Assembly: GCF_050908995.1 (NCBI RefSeq) | Contig: NC_135126.1 | Coordinates: 13,950,001-14,014,000, forward strand | Source of the DNA: Andrena cerasifolii | Lineage: Eukaryota; Arthropoda; Insecta; Hymenoptera; Andrenidae | Reading direction: 5' to 3' | DNA length: 64,000 nucleotides | Part shown: piece by piece, positions 1-11,080 of the stretch | Layout: each line of letters starts with the position of its first letter | Position numbering within the stretch: the stretch's first letter is position 1 | Made by a program: the position numbers and the translations under genes | Notes under the pieces: model-generated | Seen by the model: only the letters and a program-made list of their open reading frames with translations | What the model was told of the DNA's origin: nothing | The model's database searches: none

Positions 1-1612
1 ACAATATTATGAGGTAGTGTCTAGACACGTTAATTACCTCCTCGTATTTACGCCGTTGCTGTGAGCCACGTACCCGTCGAAGTGATTAATAGCGAGGACA
101 AGGAGGATTACGGATGATCATGGCGGTCGACAGTGAATTTTCGTCGAAGTCGCGCTCGAGAGAATCCCGATAAGGGTTTGCCCCGATTAAATCACCGTGA
201 ATGTGACTTGCCGAGGCAGCGTGATTGTGTAGAAAAATGTTGTATTGTTTCATTGGAGGCTTAATGGCACACCTTTATCGGTGGTTAACTCGATTCGTGA
301 TAGTCGCAGTGAGCCACGAACGTCTGTATGATATTTTATATAGAATTATAGTAATTTTGATAAGTTTTATGAGTGTACGTTGAATTTTTGCCGACAGATT
401 GTACATTAAATGTTGGGTTTAGGTTTAGAATTCAGAGGCTCAGAGGAAAAGGGTACATGCCACATCTATGTACCAATATACCTAGATTTTTTGTTTTTTG
501 TATTTATCATCAAGTAGCTCCTGCAATCTAGTGCCAATTCCCTGACTTCTAGCACTGTGGCATGTACTATCTTCTTCTGAACAGAAGCATATTTAAATTC
601 CTTGGTATTGAATGCCACTCTGTGTGTGCTCCATTCTTTCAATCATTGAGGTACGATAAAATTGAAGAGAGACAAGAACTTGAATATATTGATGAAGAGT
701 TAGATTAAATAAATAGTTGCTATACAGTTGAGATGCAACATAATAATATCCACTCATACACCTATTGCACTTATGCTCTCATTATTAGTGTTGTTTCGTG
801 TATTTCTTTATTCCAATATAATATTCCAAACTGATTAAAAATACCAAAATAACTCGAGTTGGTGAATCAATGGTTTATTCGATGTAAGGTGTAATAAAAG
901 CTGTCAAAGAGCATGAATTTTGGAGCCAAGATTTGATTGTAGTTGCAATTTACCATCTAATACAATTACCAGTTAAAATAATTACAATGTAGTACCAAAT
1001 TTCCTGAGAAAATTCTTTTTCCTATAACTTGTTTTCCTGTAAATTTATAGAATTATGATATGTGCCTGTTTTCCACCGGATCCCTTAATTTTTGGTTTAG
1101 TATTCACAATAACCAAGCGGTTCAAATGTTTAAATACAGTGAAGACACTTTATTGGTACCTATAATAATATAGTAGAATTTCATTTAATGGGTGGATCAG
1201 TTGTATGGTCTCATTATGAATATCATTGTTACAACATAAAGGGTACACACCGCAAATTCCTCCATCTTGCTGCGTTCCATATCGGAAATTCCATGCCATT
1301 ATCATGCTGTAATTACTGTCCTATTTTGCGTTCTCTAAATTTAATGATACACAACTGCGATTATTTTCTGTGTAATTACAATACGTATTTGTCTCGATGA
1401 ATTTCATCATGGACCATTTTCTTCGCGTTTCGTGCACAACAACCCAAAATTCGGTTTACTTCAATCATTGAGTTATTTGAAATTTAGCTACTCCCTTAAT
1501 TGCAGCATCGCTAACAAGGAATATTACACATACAAATATTACATACTTATTATCGTCTAAATTATAGTGATAATCTTTTCTAAACGAGGCACGAACTTAT
1601 GTTTCGCTTACG
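1..1612. other. AT-rich non-coding stretch
   Basis: I see no gene here. The first 350 bases are of mixed composition and the rest is strongly AT-rich. The longest open frame (1188-1400, 70 codons) has no recognisable domain and is of a length expected by chance. The only structure noted is a weak inverted repeat at 439-581, listed separately. Confidence 0.7.
439..581. repeat. Weak inverted repeat, possible small MITE
   Basis: A 26-base arm at 439-464 matches the reverse complement of 556-581 with about five mismatches, centred on the shared core GTACATGCCACA. The loop is about 90 bases. No target-site duplication is visible, so it may be a decayed miniature element or coincidence. Confidence 0.3.
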
Positions 1613-1614
1613 TA

Positions 1615-2245
1615 GGGAGACGGGGGCTAAAAGTTCCGGGGGTAAGTTGTTCCGACGGCTCTATCTTCGAAATAAAAAGAACGTTGTACTTTTAAATTAT
1701 TTTTTCCGTGCGAGTTGATCACGCCACTCTGCGCCCACTTTAATAGCGTCCGCGACAGCGAATTGTGTGGTTGTAAGCAAGGACCTATTAGTCGCGTACC
1801 AGATAAGTAAAAAAATTTCAATCAGACTGATTAGTAGATTGTAGTTTTTATACCAAAGATAATGTTTATGGTTATTATATCGTTTTGGTTTAAATAATAT
1901 AAACATTATTAATAATAGGCATAAATAAACATTATTAATAAAATTCTGTTTTATTTCATTAGAAAATGAAATATTTCATTAAAACGCAACTCTTATATCT
2001 TAGTAACAACTTACCCCAATGCGATAACAAGTTGCCTCATACAGGGGTAAGAAGTTCTGCTTCGATCAGCCACAAATAAATTACTTTCTATGGAAAACCT
2101 ATTACAGTATATTAAATACAAGCTTAAAATCAGAAAATATAAAATAAATTTAACAAGAAATTAGTCAATAGCGAAGAGAATAACTTCATTATTTTCCAGT
2201 CATTTTTTATGTTTCATCGAAATCGGAACTTTTAGCCCCGGTCTC
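1615..2245. mobile_element. Mariner-type MITE, copy A (631 bp)
   Basis: The left end reads GGGAGACGGGGGCTAAAAG and the right end is its approximate reverse complement (CTTTTAGCCCCGGTCTC). The element is flanked by TA on both sides (1613-1614 and 2246-2247), the target duplication of the Tc1/mariner superfamily. It has no transposase frame, so it is non-autonomous. The outer 200 bases on the left and about 310 on the right align closely with the copy at 14304-16677, which fixes the boundaries. The two copies differ by substitutions and short indels, so neither insertion is very recent. The superfamily assignment rests on the TA duplication alone. Confidence 0.85.
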
Positions 2246-2247
2246 TA

Positions 2248-4187
2248 GTTATAAGAGTTTAAAATTTTTACTGTCGTCCTAATACAATCAACAAACAAGA
2301 TACAAGATTTTTTTTCTATACAAGATTCTTCTATACATCATGACTGGTATTTTGGATATGTTCCCTTAGCAAGAACGACGCCAGTGTAAAAAAAAAAACT
2401 AAATAGAAAAAGGTACCTACAAAATGAACGAACATATCTGATATATCAGTCGTCAGCCACAAAAGATCCTCACGTGACAAAGCCCCTCAGCAGTAAACAG
2501 TCAACCACGGTATATCAAATAATTCTGCTCCTCCTCGCACACGAGTCGTTTAACCTATTATTCTCACGTCTGCAGCTCGTCGGGACGATACAAAGATCCA
2601 TTCTCTCTCCCGTTTACAAGAAGGACATGCTTCACTTATCAAAAGTACGATTTGCCGTAGAAATTAGTTGTGCCACTGAATCGGTTGTAAGTCCTCTCTT
2701 TGGAGGCGCACGGCGTCGTGCCAACGGCGGAATAAATCAATCGCATAATCGAATATCCGTTTCGCGGCCCCGTCACTGTCGATTCGCTGAATCTGTTTAA
2801 AATTTCCTTTCTCCCTCTGTCGAGGCACACTTGCCGCTGGAAGGACGCGAATCAATGCACAATGGAGCTGCTGAAAGAAAGAAAAGCGACCCGTTCTTTG
2901 ATAGGCTTCCTCGTTGACCCGCGATATCGTTGCGATCGGAATCGTATCGCGGTGTCGCGCGGCGGCTTTTAATCGCGCGGGCGCCGTCCGACCGCCTTCC
3001 TCGAGTTAATAAAAAGGACCTCTCATCAGGACTGACTCGCAAAGGAGAGGGAAGCCTGCCGGGTAGAAGGAAATGCACTCGTTGAGGAAAGTGGAATTGA
3101 AAGGCACCCGATGCAATTAGAAGGGAATAATTTCGTTTTTCTCGGGCGCCTTCGCACGCATAATTAGAATTCCATTTTTACTTACCCGCCGTTTATTACG
3201 TTGGCGCGAAAGTAATCTCTTTAGAGGAACAAAATTACCTTATTACTCGCGCTGCTTATTTGTCGCGAAGCTCGTTTCTCCCTGATAAAATTAGGCATCC
3301 TCGGAATAGTCTCCAGCGCGCTCGGCGAACATCAATGTTTGTTGCATTGTACTATTTCGAGCTTCCTCTTCCTTCGTTTCGGTTTTTGGGGGAATGTGGT
3401 AAAATGTAGCCGTGAATGGGATAAATACTGTAACATTTGTAGTGTCGTGTTTTTGGCGCAATTCACACTGCGACTGATACGAAAATTTGAACTTTTGCAG
3501 CTAACGAACTCCGAGCAAAATACGTAAATGAAAAACAGGGCGGTAATTGAGTAAACGTGAAATTACGTTTACACGGAATGGGGCGCGTAAAAATCCGCCG
3601 CAGCTGAAACAGTTCGCAGATGAATGTCGCCGTTCGGTTGATTTCACATAAAAGGGCTCTCGATTGGATTTTAAATTCGGGCATGGATTTGTCGAAAATA
3701 ATCTATTGACCCAATTTGACAGTATGTTGTAAAAGCTGATTTTGACTGCGAATGTGCGCTAACAGTCTTGTTGCAGTTATTATTATTATTATGTAACATG
3801 TCGTAGGCAACATGATTTTTTCATAATAAACAATTTTTCGTTAATATTAATCTGTTTAAAATTAAAAAAATCTTCGGTTACGTTTTCGACATCAGGCTTG
3901 GTCCTTATTTGCTTTGTTCTATTCAAATAAAAGCTTAGAATTTAAAGCTTAAAAATTTAACGGGGCAGTGTTCGATAAATATGGTGAATAATCCACAACT
4001 TCGATAACTAAGTGATGCAATTTTTCTGACATTCCTTTTGCTAGATGTGGTCTCCCCTTGTCTTACCAGAATAAAACATTTATAAAGCTCGTCGTTCCTC
4101 TTCTAATGCCGACTTTAAGCAGCCTAATTACTCACTATTAAACTCGTTAGTTATTGTTTGAGTGCGGGCAGTTTATATTGAGTAATT
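2248..4187. other. Non-coding stretch with a CpG-rich patch
   Basis: No gene is supported. The segment 2690-3110 is CpG-rich and contains several overlapping open frames on both strands, as expected where stops are rare. It may be a conserved regulatory block. A short (ATT)n run lies at 3776-3792. The rest is AT-rich with no repeat that I could delimit. Confidence 0.6.
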
Positions 4188-4256
4188 CCCCCCGTAGCTC
4201 AACGAACATACAATAAAGCTTTCTGCGGGCGCAGTCGTGGGTTTGATTGTGGTAGT
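4188..4256 (+). repeat. tRNA-derived remnant (decayed SINE head or tRNA pseudogene)
   Basis: The text CCGTAGCTCAACG resembles a pol III A box, and TGGGTTTGATTG resembles a B box. The A-box TAGCTC at 4195 and the T-loop-like TTTGATT at 4242 are 47 bases apart, which matches tRNA positions 8 and 54. The T stem and acceptor stem no longer pair, so it is not a functional tRNA. Such heads are typical of tRNA-derived SINEs, but I cannot delimit a SINE body downstream. Confidence 0.35.
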
Positions 4257-4504
4257 GGTACTTGCGCTTGACTAGCCAATTATCGTTGATGCTTAACATT
4301 GTGATATAACACTCGCCTTCATTTCCTCTAACAATTTGTTTTTAAAACGATTTGTGTTTGAATCTGTTGGGTGAAAAAGGGAATATAGACTGATCCTCTG
4401 TTGACTGTTGGAAACCCTGGGGTTCTCGAGTTTAGAGTTGCGCAAAAATTATCTTGCAATAAAATTGCTAATTTCCTTGTTTTATTTGCAAATGATTTAT
4501 TTCG

Positions 4505-4741
4505 ATGTCAAAACCGTTCGTATACAAAAAGAATCTGTTGAGGATGGGGGTTCCGCCAAAGTTTAATGGCTTTGGAAGAGTTTCGTGGCAATATTTAGTT
4601 GTAAACGCTGTACTAGACAGTGGTATGAAATTGGAGGATGCCTGTCCAAATAGTTATACTAGCATTAATGCTAAGCTAGCGTACATAGGGGTCAGTTATA
4701 ATATTTTGCTTCATGATGCTTCTAAAAATCGTAAAAACTAA
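4505..4741 (+). CDS. Unrecognised 78-codon open frame
   Basis: It starts with a true ATG and ends in TAA in AT-rich DNA. The product has a basic N-terminus and a plausible amino-acid mix, but no signal peptide, membrane segment or motif that I recognise. A frame of this length can occur by chance. It might be a fragment of a degraded repeat gene, because the DNA between the tRNA-like remnant and the hAT MITE is repeat-bearing. No splice or polyadenylation signals support it. Confidence 0.12.
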   Translation: MSKPFVYKKNLLRMGVPPKFNGFGRVSWQYLVVNAVLDSGMKLEDACPNSYTSINAKLAYIGVSYNILLHDASKNRKN

Positions 4742-5006
4742 TTTTTTGATAATAGAATACTTTTTAACTGTCGAATCAGTTCATTTGCAAATTACGTGTG
4801 TTGAATTATACTCGCCTTGCGTCTGAATCACCTAAAATAAATATTTCAAAGATTGCTAATTTGAAAATTATATCATCTTCCGTTGCACTATACCCTTTTA
4901 CCTCGGAGTCATTATTATTACCATTTTTTTTACAAAATCTTTTACCAGAAAGGCAGATACATTGCTTACATGACTTTGCTTACTGTTCTAATTATGCAGC
5001 ACTGAA
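4742..5006. other. AT-rich spacer
   Basis: Nothing is supported here. A 4798-5052 frame begins with TTG and runs into the MITE, so I treat it as spurious. Confidence 0.6.
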
Positions 5007-5267
5007 CAGTGGCGGATTCGGGAGCCTTTCTTGGAGGGGGCGAAATATGTAAAAGTACATAAGTACATTTTTTAACCTTCTCTTACAAGATTTAAAATTT
5101 GCTCGTAATTTATATTTTAATATCTCTATCTGACTCTATAACCTAAATAATTATACTCACGTTAATTACTTAAACAGAATAGTACACAGTGTCATAATAT
5201 TTTTCTATTTTATTAATTTTGGGGGGTGGGCGATCGCCCCTATAGCCCCCCTCTGGATCCGCCCCTG
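5007..5267. mobile_element. hAT-type MITE (261 bp) with intact 8-bp target duplication
   Basis: The left end reads CAGTGGCGGATTC. The right end reads GGATCCGCCCCTG, whose reverse complement CAGGGGCGGATCC pairs with it as a terminal inverted repeat. The flanks carry a perfect 8-base direct repeat, GCACTGAA, at 4999-5006 and 5268-5275. An 8-base duplication and CA-starting ends are diagnostic of the hAT superfamily. The interior is AT-rich and has no coding potential. The perfect duplication suggests it is younger than most elements here. Confidence 0.9.
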
Positions 5268-5275
5268 GCACTGAA

Positions 5276-6430
5276 ATAGCGAAGGTTCTCCACTTCATAA
5301 GTATCCCAAAACTGTACTTGCCCATATGCACTCTAAAACCCACGAAACTAGAGCAGAATTCAGGATGTTCTACCACATTAAAAGAAGCATCACGTCCAAA
5401 CCCTTTCCGCACACAGTACGTATCACTTTCGCCGTGCCGATGTCGTCACAATGCATACCTATAACTCTAAACCGTTTGGCCGAGAAGAATTGGTCCCCGA
5501 CTGTAACGAAACTGCGCCAGGTCCAAGCGGACGCGTTACAATAGCCGTGACCCCGGGCGCGAAAGGAGCAACGCGAGTTGAAGTGGCACCGTTTAACCAG
5601 CGGCGGCGGAAAGTTCGATAAAAACAACATGCCGGAAATTGGCGGAGCCGCGTTTGCCAAGCAAGGGAATTCAATCAATCGCATCCCTAACCATCTCCAC
5701 TCGGGGGAACGACTTCCTCCTCATTCTCGGTTTCAAGCGGGCTGCTCCGGCGGAACAATGTAAGAACCGATCGACACGGATGGACTCTTCTCCCCTGGCG
5801 AATGCATTTAGAGAGGGCGGCTTTTACAGGGCGATTATTTCGTTACGAATTCACCGTCGAGCGATCGTAAAGTCTGCTACGCAATTATCTAATTACCGCG
5901 GGCAATTACGCCCCTGAAATTCCATTGGCCGCATTAAACGGCCAGGTAAGGCTAGGGACACACAATCGTCGGTGGGTACACTTCGATCGACGCCGACAGG
6001 TAACTCGATTTCAGCTGGACAGGGGCAGCGGGGGGGAGGGCGGTGGTGGAAGGTTTGAAGGGAGTGGCGGATCCAGGCGGAGAAACTATTTTGCCGCTCG
6101 TGGCAATTACAGAAAATCAACTGGCTTCGCGGTGGAATCTCACGGATAAGAGGCCCCCCTCCGCTGTGCGCGGCTGCGCTGGGCACGCGATTAATTTATT
6201 GACCCGCGATCGCACGATGGATGTAAACGACTCGTTAGCTGCGAGTTAGATTCGTTAAGTCCCTCCCTCCCCGACTTCCGCTTGTAACCGGTGAATGCAG
6301 GGCGAGGAGGATCGCGTGAAATCTGCTGGGCATTATGTGTACGTGTACTTCCGAAGGCTCCAGCCGCTGGATCAGTTAGAGTAATGTACGTATGTAGGGT
6401 ATGTATTTGAAAAGCGAGGGAACGCTGATA
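5276..6430. promoter_or_regulatory. CpG-rich block at a strand-composition switch
   Basis: The first 200 bases (5281-5480) are A+C-rich on the plus strand (76 of 120 at 5281-5400). They are followed by a CpG-rich core (about 5480-6340) and then by G+T-rich DNA (36 of 60 at 6361-6420). The core has overlapping frames on both strands and no consistent coding signal. A G-rich run at 6022-6050 could form a quadruplex. I infer a regulatory block (enhancer, promoter or conserved non-coding element); the sequence does not show which. Confidence 0.4.
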
Positions 6431-6785
6431 GATCCATATGATTTTTATCTGGCTCTCTTTTAATTATTTGTACGACTAGCTACTTTGCACATCTTCTCGC
6501 GTGTAGATCCAGATCCAGGAACTGGGAAAGATAACACTTCGAACTAATAGATTTGCTAAGAAAAATTTTAATAGTGCATTATGATGTATAGCAGAGATTA
6601 ATATTATCACCCGGACTAGGTGCATCCGCTTTGTGACGGATATAGCGATGACCAAAAGAATGATTAAAAATTTTCACTTTTATATGCACACAGATAATTT
6701 TAACACTAGATTTTGGCATAAAAATCGATCAGTTTGTGTATTATGTTTCAGAGATTTCTATGACATTGCGATATAATGTAATAAA

Positions 6786-6961
6786 CGTGAAATTAGAGGA
6801 GGTTTAAGTCATCACTTTGCTAGTTTCGAATTTGTTTAAAAAATACATGCCGTCATAGTTCACAATTCTTGCCCCGTTTCGTGAAAACAAGCTCTATAAA
6901 TGAATTAAAACATTCGAAACCTGCAAAACGATGACTTAAAATACCCTTAAATCCACATGGA
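6786..6961. repeat. R1 palindromic repeat, copy 1
   Basis: The arm at 6786-6840 and the reverse complement of 6905-6961 share GTTTAAGTCATC, TTTGC and GTTTCGAAT, giving an imperfect hairpin of about 55 bp per arm with a loop of about 65 bp. Related copies lie at 13981, 36617 and 45001. Recurrence at four dispersed sites supports a transposon-derived family. I could not define a target duplication. Confidence 0.6.
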
Positions 6962-8408
6962 CTGGGATCTATTTCTGTTCCATCAAACCCTCCGACGTCG
7001 ACTACAAAAACTAATAGACAGGGTGAATGCCTCAAGAAATGAATACCCACAGTCATTTTCTTTTTACCTTTTACTGTCCATTTTCGCCTCGCAATCCGAC
7101 CACGATCAAAAGAAACAAGTGCGTAAACCTACGATATTCAAACATGGCATGCCATTTCATCACCCTAGCAAAGTTAGTTCCTCTACTTTGTCACAATTTC
7201 ATCCCTTCGACAGGATACCATATTTTCACCGGTGTTTCGCGTTTTAAACGCGTGAGGGGCTAACGTGCAGAATCGATGGTAGCGCACCTCTAATCGAGTG
7301 CATATTGTTTTGGTGAACAAGGATTCATTTGGCGAATTCTCGCGTGCCGTATAAAGAACGTTTCAGGAATTCCGCGAGAAATTTATACTGCGCAATCGTG
7401 TCGACGTGGTCCGGACGATAATCGACCGCCGCTCGATAAAGTCCTCGATTCTCGTAATTGCTCTTTTACAACGTTGAAAAAAAAAAAATAAATCCCAAAG
7501 CTATTCGCGGAATGGACGAATTCAATTCTCCGCACGCGTGCAAGTGCAACTGGAGGGTAACACCGCCGGATTATACCATAAACTAAACGGAAGTACCGCT
7601 GCAGCGATTGCTCGCGATTGACCCTGACACGGAAATTTGATCCTTCTTTTACAAGCATTCGCTACTCTTTGTCGCTATAATATTCAAAGCACGCGCTGGC
7701 ATCTTTCTTTTTTACGAGGCGAGGGAAGTGCAAGTATAAAAATATATATGTACTTGCTGTAGCTTTCGAAAATTGAAACGTTGCTAACTTCATACGTGCC
7801 CATGTATAGGGTATTCCATCCAGCTTCGTCATCTGAAACGGGGTTCCCCTATTTTAGCATTTTAAATAAAGGTTTTTTTTCATGAAACTGTTTTGCAAGA
7901 GTCTTTTAGTAGTGAGGGATAATGCATCGTGAAAATATTTTGGTAATAGGTAAGGTTGGCAAGGAAATATTAAAGTCGTCTTCATTTCTGGAAATGGAAC
8001 GGTATTTTATTTTAATTGATATCTGATGAAAGTACTTGCCAGACAAGTTTAGCACTTTCTGATTTAAACTCTCCTATTGCCTTTATATTGTACTTTGAGA
8101 TTTACAAAACATCTGATAACTACAATGTATTTTGATGTAGTCATTGATCTTTTTGAAACTCGAAAGACACGACACTTTGAAGGATTGAGTTATTTTTTTT
8201 TAACAGTCTGAAGTTACAAATAGCGTTAAATCGGAGATGAAAGATTTAACTTTAAATATTATTGTTTACATTAACAACACGATAACTCTTGTTGTACATT
8301 CAATTTCAAAATGACTGTAAACACTAAGTAAATATTACAAACTGAAATTCTACGGAAATTAGTTGTTCGAACGTATCATGAAATGCTGCGAGTCTGAAGA
8401 AATGATTA
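6962..8408. other. Non-coding stretch
   Basis: No gene is supported. The segment 7250-7690 is moderately CpG-rich and may be a weak regulatory block. A small perfect 7-bp stem GCAAGTA/TACTTGC flanks an AT run near 7730-7760. The rest is AT-rich. Confidence 0.55.
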
Positions 8409-8751
8409 AGGTGAATGTCCCAATTTCTGCTCATTTAAGAGATAACTCGTCATAAAGAAGGTGTAAAAAATTTGTTTGTGATCAAAATTTGCAGAGTAAT
8501 TGATTAATTCTTTAATAATAAATCAACCAATTCAAAAACTATTTAAGAAAGATATTTCAAGATTGTTAACTATTAGTAATTTCTAATTAAATATATAATG
8601 CTCTAAATGTCCGTATTTCTGCTCATAAAAATTGCTAAACAGTTTAAAATTATTTTGTTGCAACTATAGTACAAGCGTAACGCATATAATAATAAGAAAA
8701 ATACGAAATGATCAGAAATGGGGACATGAGCAGAAATTGGGACATTCACCT
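8409..8751. mobile_element. TA-flanked MITE (343 bp) with near-perfect terminal repeats
   Basis: The left end AGGTGAATGTCCCAATTTC and the right end GAAATTGGGACATTCACCT are exact reverse complements, and the match continues through CTGCTCAT (27 bases in all). A TA dinucleotide flanks both ends (8407-8408 and 8752-8753). The interior is AT-rich and repeats the subterminal motif ATTTCTG[AC]TCAT. There is no transposase. This structure fits a Tc1/mariner-type MITE. The identical ends suggest fairly recent mobility. Confidence 0.88.
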
Positions 8752-8753
8752 TA

Positions 8754-9484
8754 TATGTACATATTATGGTAAAACATCTTGTACCGCTTGATGTGGAATG
8801 ATTCAGAAGCTGTTGTTAGAATGCTACGTTCTTCCCCGCACCCCGGAGAAAAGTAATGTAAGAGTGCTAAACCCATAAAATAGGACAATTTCATACTCCT
8901 TGGGGACGTAAAGCATAAATAAAAATGTTATTACGTTAAAAGATACGAGGATGACTCCAGAAACTCCTCGACATTACTGGAACCGACGCGACGATCTCTT
9001 GACATTTCCATCTAAAATAAAAGTATCTTTACGATCTCTCCGACAATGGTACACAATTATTGCAGAAAATATTTTCCTGAAATACTAAAATTACAGGAAA
9101 TGTTGCAAACGATAAAGTTACGTGGGAAACCCAGCACAGTTTTGCTCTGGTGCGCTCGCTAGTGGCTGATGAACACGTTAACTTTTTCGAGATCACTTCT
9201 GTACCTTTTTACGTTTGAAATATCTGGCAGACCTTCGCGCAACATACAATCGTTACGAGTTGACGTTACTGTTACAGCTTCCCGAGTGCTATAGCTGCGA
9301 GCCGTTAACTATCACGTCCATTCGAGTTCATCGCGAGATGCTTTCCTATTGGAGTTCATTTGAGGCACATGTTCCAATCGAATAACATTAAAAGTTAGCG
9401 TCACCATAAAAAAATATTAAATTTCATCACTGTTGAGGTGATTCTAAAGAAAACAACCTTTATCAAAAAAGTAACATAAGGTTC
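8754..9484. other. Non-coding stretch
   Basis: I see no gene or bounded repeat. Composition is AT-rich up to about 9120 and more balanced after that. Confidence 0.6.
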
Positions 9485-9723
9485 CTTTTAGGAATGTAAT
9501 TATGTTTCTAATATTTTCACCCGAGTTCACTACTTCATTTATATTATTTTTAACTCGGTATTCCGAGATTTTCGTTACACAATTTACTAACAAGCGGGTA
9601 TGGGCTTTTAGGAATGTAATTATGTTTCTAATATTTTCACCCGAGTTCACTACTTCATTTATATTATTTTTAACTCGGTATTCTGAGATTTTCGTTAGAT
9701 AATTTACTAACAAGCGGGTATGG
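9485..9723 (+). repeat. Two-copy tandem duplication, 120-bp unit
   Basis: The unit at 9485-9604 is repeated head to tail at 9605-9723 with only a few differences, for example TTCCGAG versus TTCTGAG and GTTACACAA versus GTTAGATAA. The near identity implies a recent local duplication. Matching open frames on both strands (89 codons on minus, 66 on plus) simply reflect the duplication and are not taken as genes. Confidence 0.92.
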
Positions 9724-9829
9724 ATCTGTCTTATTACCTGATTTATTGTAACAGATTGAACTTTAAATTTGGATTTACCGAAAATTAAGAAATATGGTCT
9801 TGGTCGGTTTTACTAGAAGCCAACGAAAT

Positions 9830-11080
9830 TATTTTATTTCCCAAGAATAAATGAAAACCAAACGCGTAAACATCGGGCAAATGACAACCACCTAAAAAAA
9901 ATACATAAGCGATACACAACGTAACAAGCCACCACTTCTTATATCAATGTAAAACCCTAATTACCCTTATGTCTACCCCGCAGCAAAACACCGTTCGGCC
10001 AGATATCGTATTTTCCTTCAATTAAGCGACAACTAGAAAACGGAGGAAAATCACCATTTTTGCGAACAATCGAAGGTGCTCGACGACGGGATCGTCGTGG
10101 TCGATGGCAAAGCGCAGGTGCGCCGCGCCAAGGGGGGTCTCGAAACGGCGCGGCGCCGTTTCGTTGTACCCCCTTTCGATCTGTTTTACCTGATCGATAT
10201 AACCGCGCGCCCCCGATACGCTTTTCCACGGCGGACAATGATCGGGGGTGGTGGGGCCCCGCGCTCGTTCCCCGTCCACACGTGCGCGGCCATTACCATG
10301 GAAAATACCTTTTCCATAAAACGAAGCGTGACAGCATTTCGAGGTACGAGCGCGTCCGTAATAATAGTCGCCCGTGGCGTATATGTCGGCTAATCCGATT
10401 GATCGAGCGCTAAAGCGCGTTATTATCGCCTTACACAATCCACGCCGTGCCGTTGCGCCCCTCAGACTTGTCGCGTCGAGCACAGTTCCGGGGGGTAGTG
10501 GGGGTGCGTGAGCGTGGACACGGCACTCGATCCTACGACCTCCGTCACCCCGTCCTGTCTGTCCTCGACGTACCCGCGCGCGCAATCCTGTCGGCGTTGT
10601 CCCCGTGCCTATATGTCAAGTGGGTAGGGTGGCTCTCTCATTGTCTGGCGGGCCCAACGATCGGGGTTCTTTTTCGGTGCTCATTGTGGAAACATTAATT
10701 TCAGTATTGTTAGGGGGACACCAGCCTGTGTCGGTGAGGAGGAAGACGATCGACGAGAATGAAGAGATACGGCTGTGATTCGTTTGGGGGGAGGGGTTTC
10801 GTGGGATTTGCGAGTCAGGATCCTTTCATTTATTGTTGGCCGATCGGTGCTGCTCTGTTGGGGGTTTCGATATTGAATCTGTGTTTGGAAAGTGTCTGTG
10901 ACGAGTTCCGAGGGTTTTCTTGGGTAGTGGGGTTGTTTAGCAGTTTGCGGTACCTTTTGGCTGCATGCGGTTGTGTGGAAGTTGTTTGGTGAAGTAAAAT
11001 GTTGACATGGGTCTCGATAACTTTAGTTGTATGCGGGGATTATTTTAGTCTGAGTCAGCTTTTCTCCTTTTCCTAACTCC
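9830..11080 (+). promoter_or_regulatory. CpG block with the strongest A+C to G+T switch
   Basis: The plus strand is 88 of 120 A+C at 9841-9960. A CpG-rich core follows (about 9990-10480), and then G+T dominates (89 of 120 at 10861-10980). The core holds a 187-codon minus-strand frame (10022-10585) that I reject as a gene because several frames are open together. An inverted repeat at 10129-10176 is centred on GAAACGGCGC and its complement. Outward G+T enrichment on both sides would fit a divergent promoter or enhancer, or a replication initiation site. No TATA box is obvious. Confidence 0.45.
10129..10176. repeat. Near-loopless palindrome in CpG block
   Basis: GAAACGGCGC at 10142 and GCGCCGTTTC at 10153 are perfect complements separated by one base. 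Outer AAGGGGG and CCCCCTT also pair. Because the centre is almost loopless, it is more likely a cruciform-prone DNA palindrome than a processed RNA hairpin. Confidence 0.6.

Noticed and set aside
6064..6080. GTGGCGGATCCAGGCGG, similar to the hAT MITE end at 5007
   Set aside because: There is no second terminus or 8-bp duplication nearby, and it sits in CpG-rich DNA where such a match can arise by chance.
9444..9713. 89-codon minus frame with an internal repeat
   Set aside because: The repeat in the protein only reflects the 120-bp DNA duplication. There is no independent evidence of coding.
10022..10585. 187-codon minus-strand open frame
   Set aside because: It lies in CpG-rich DNA where plus frames of 117 and 105 codons are also open. 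The product is Arg/Gly/Ala/Pro-rich without motifs, as expected from composition.
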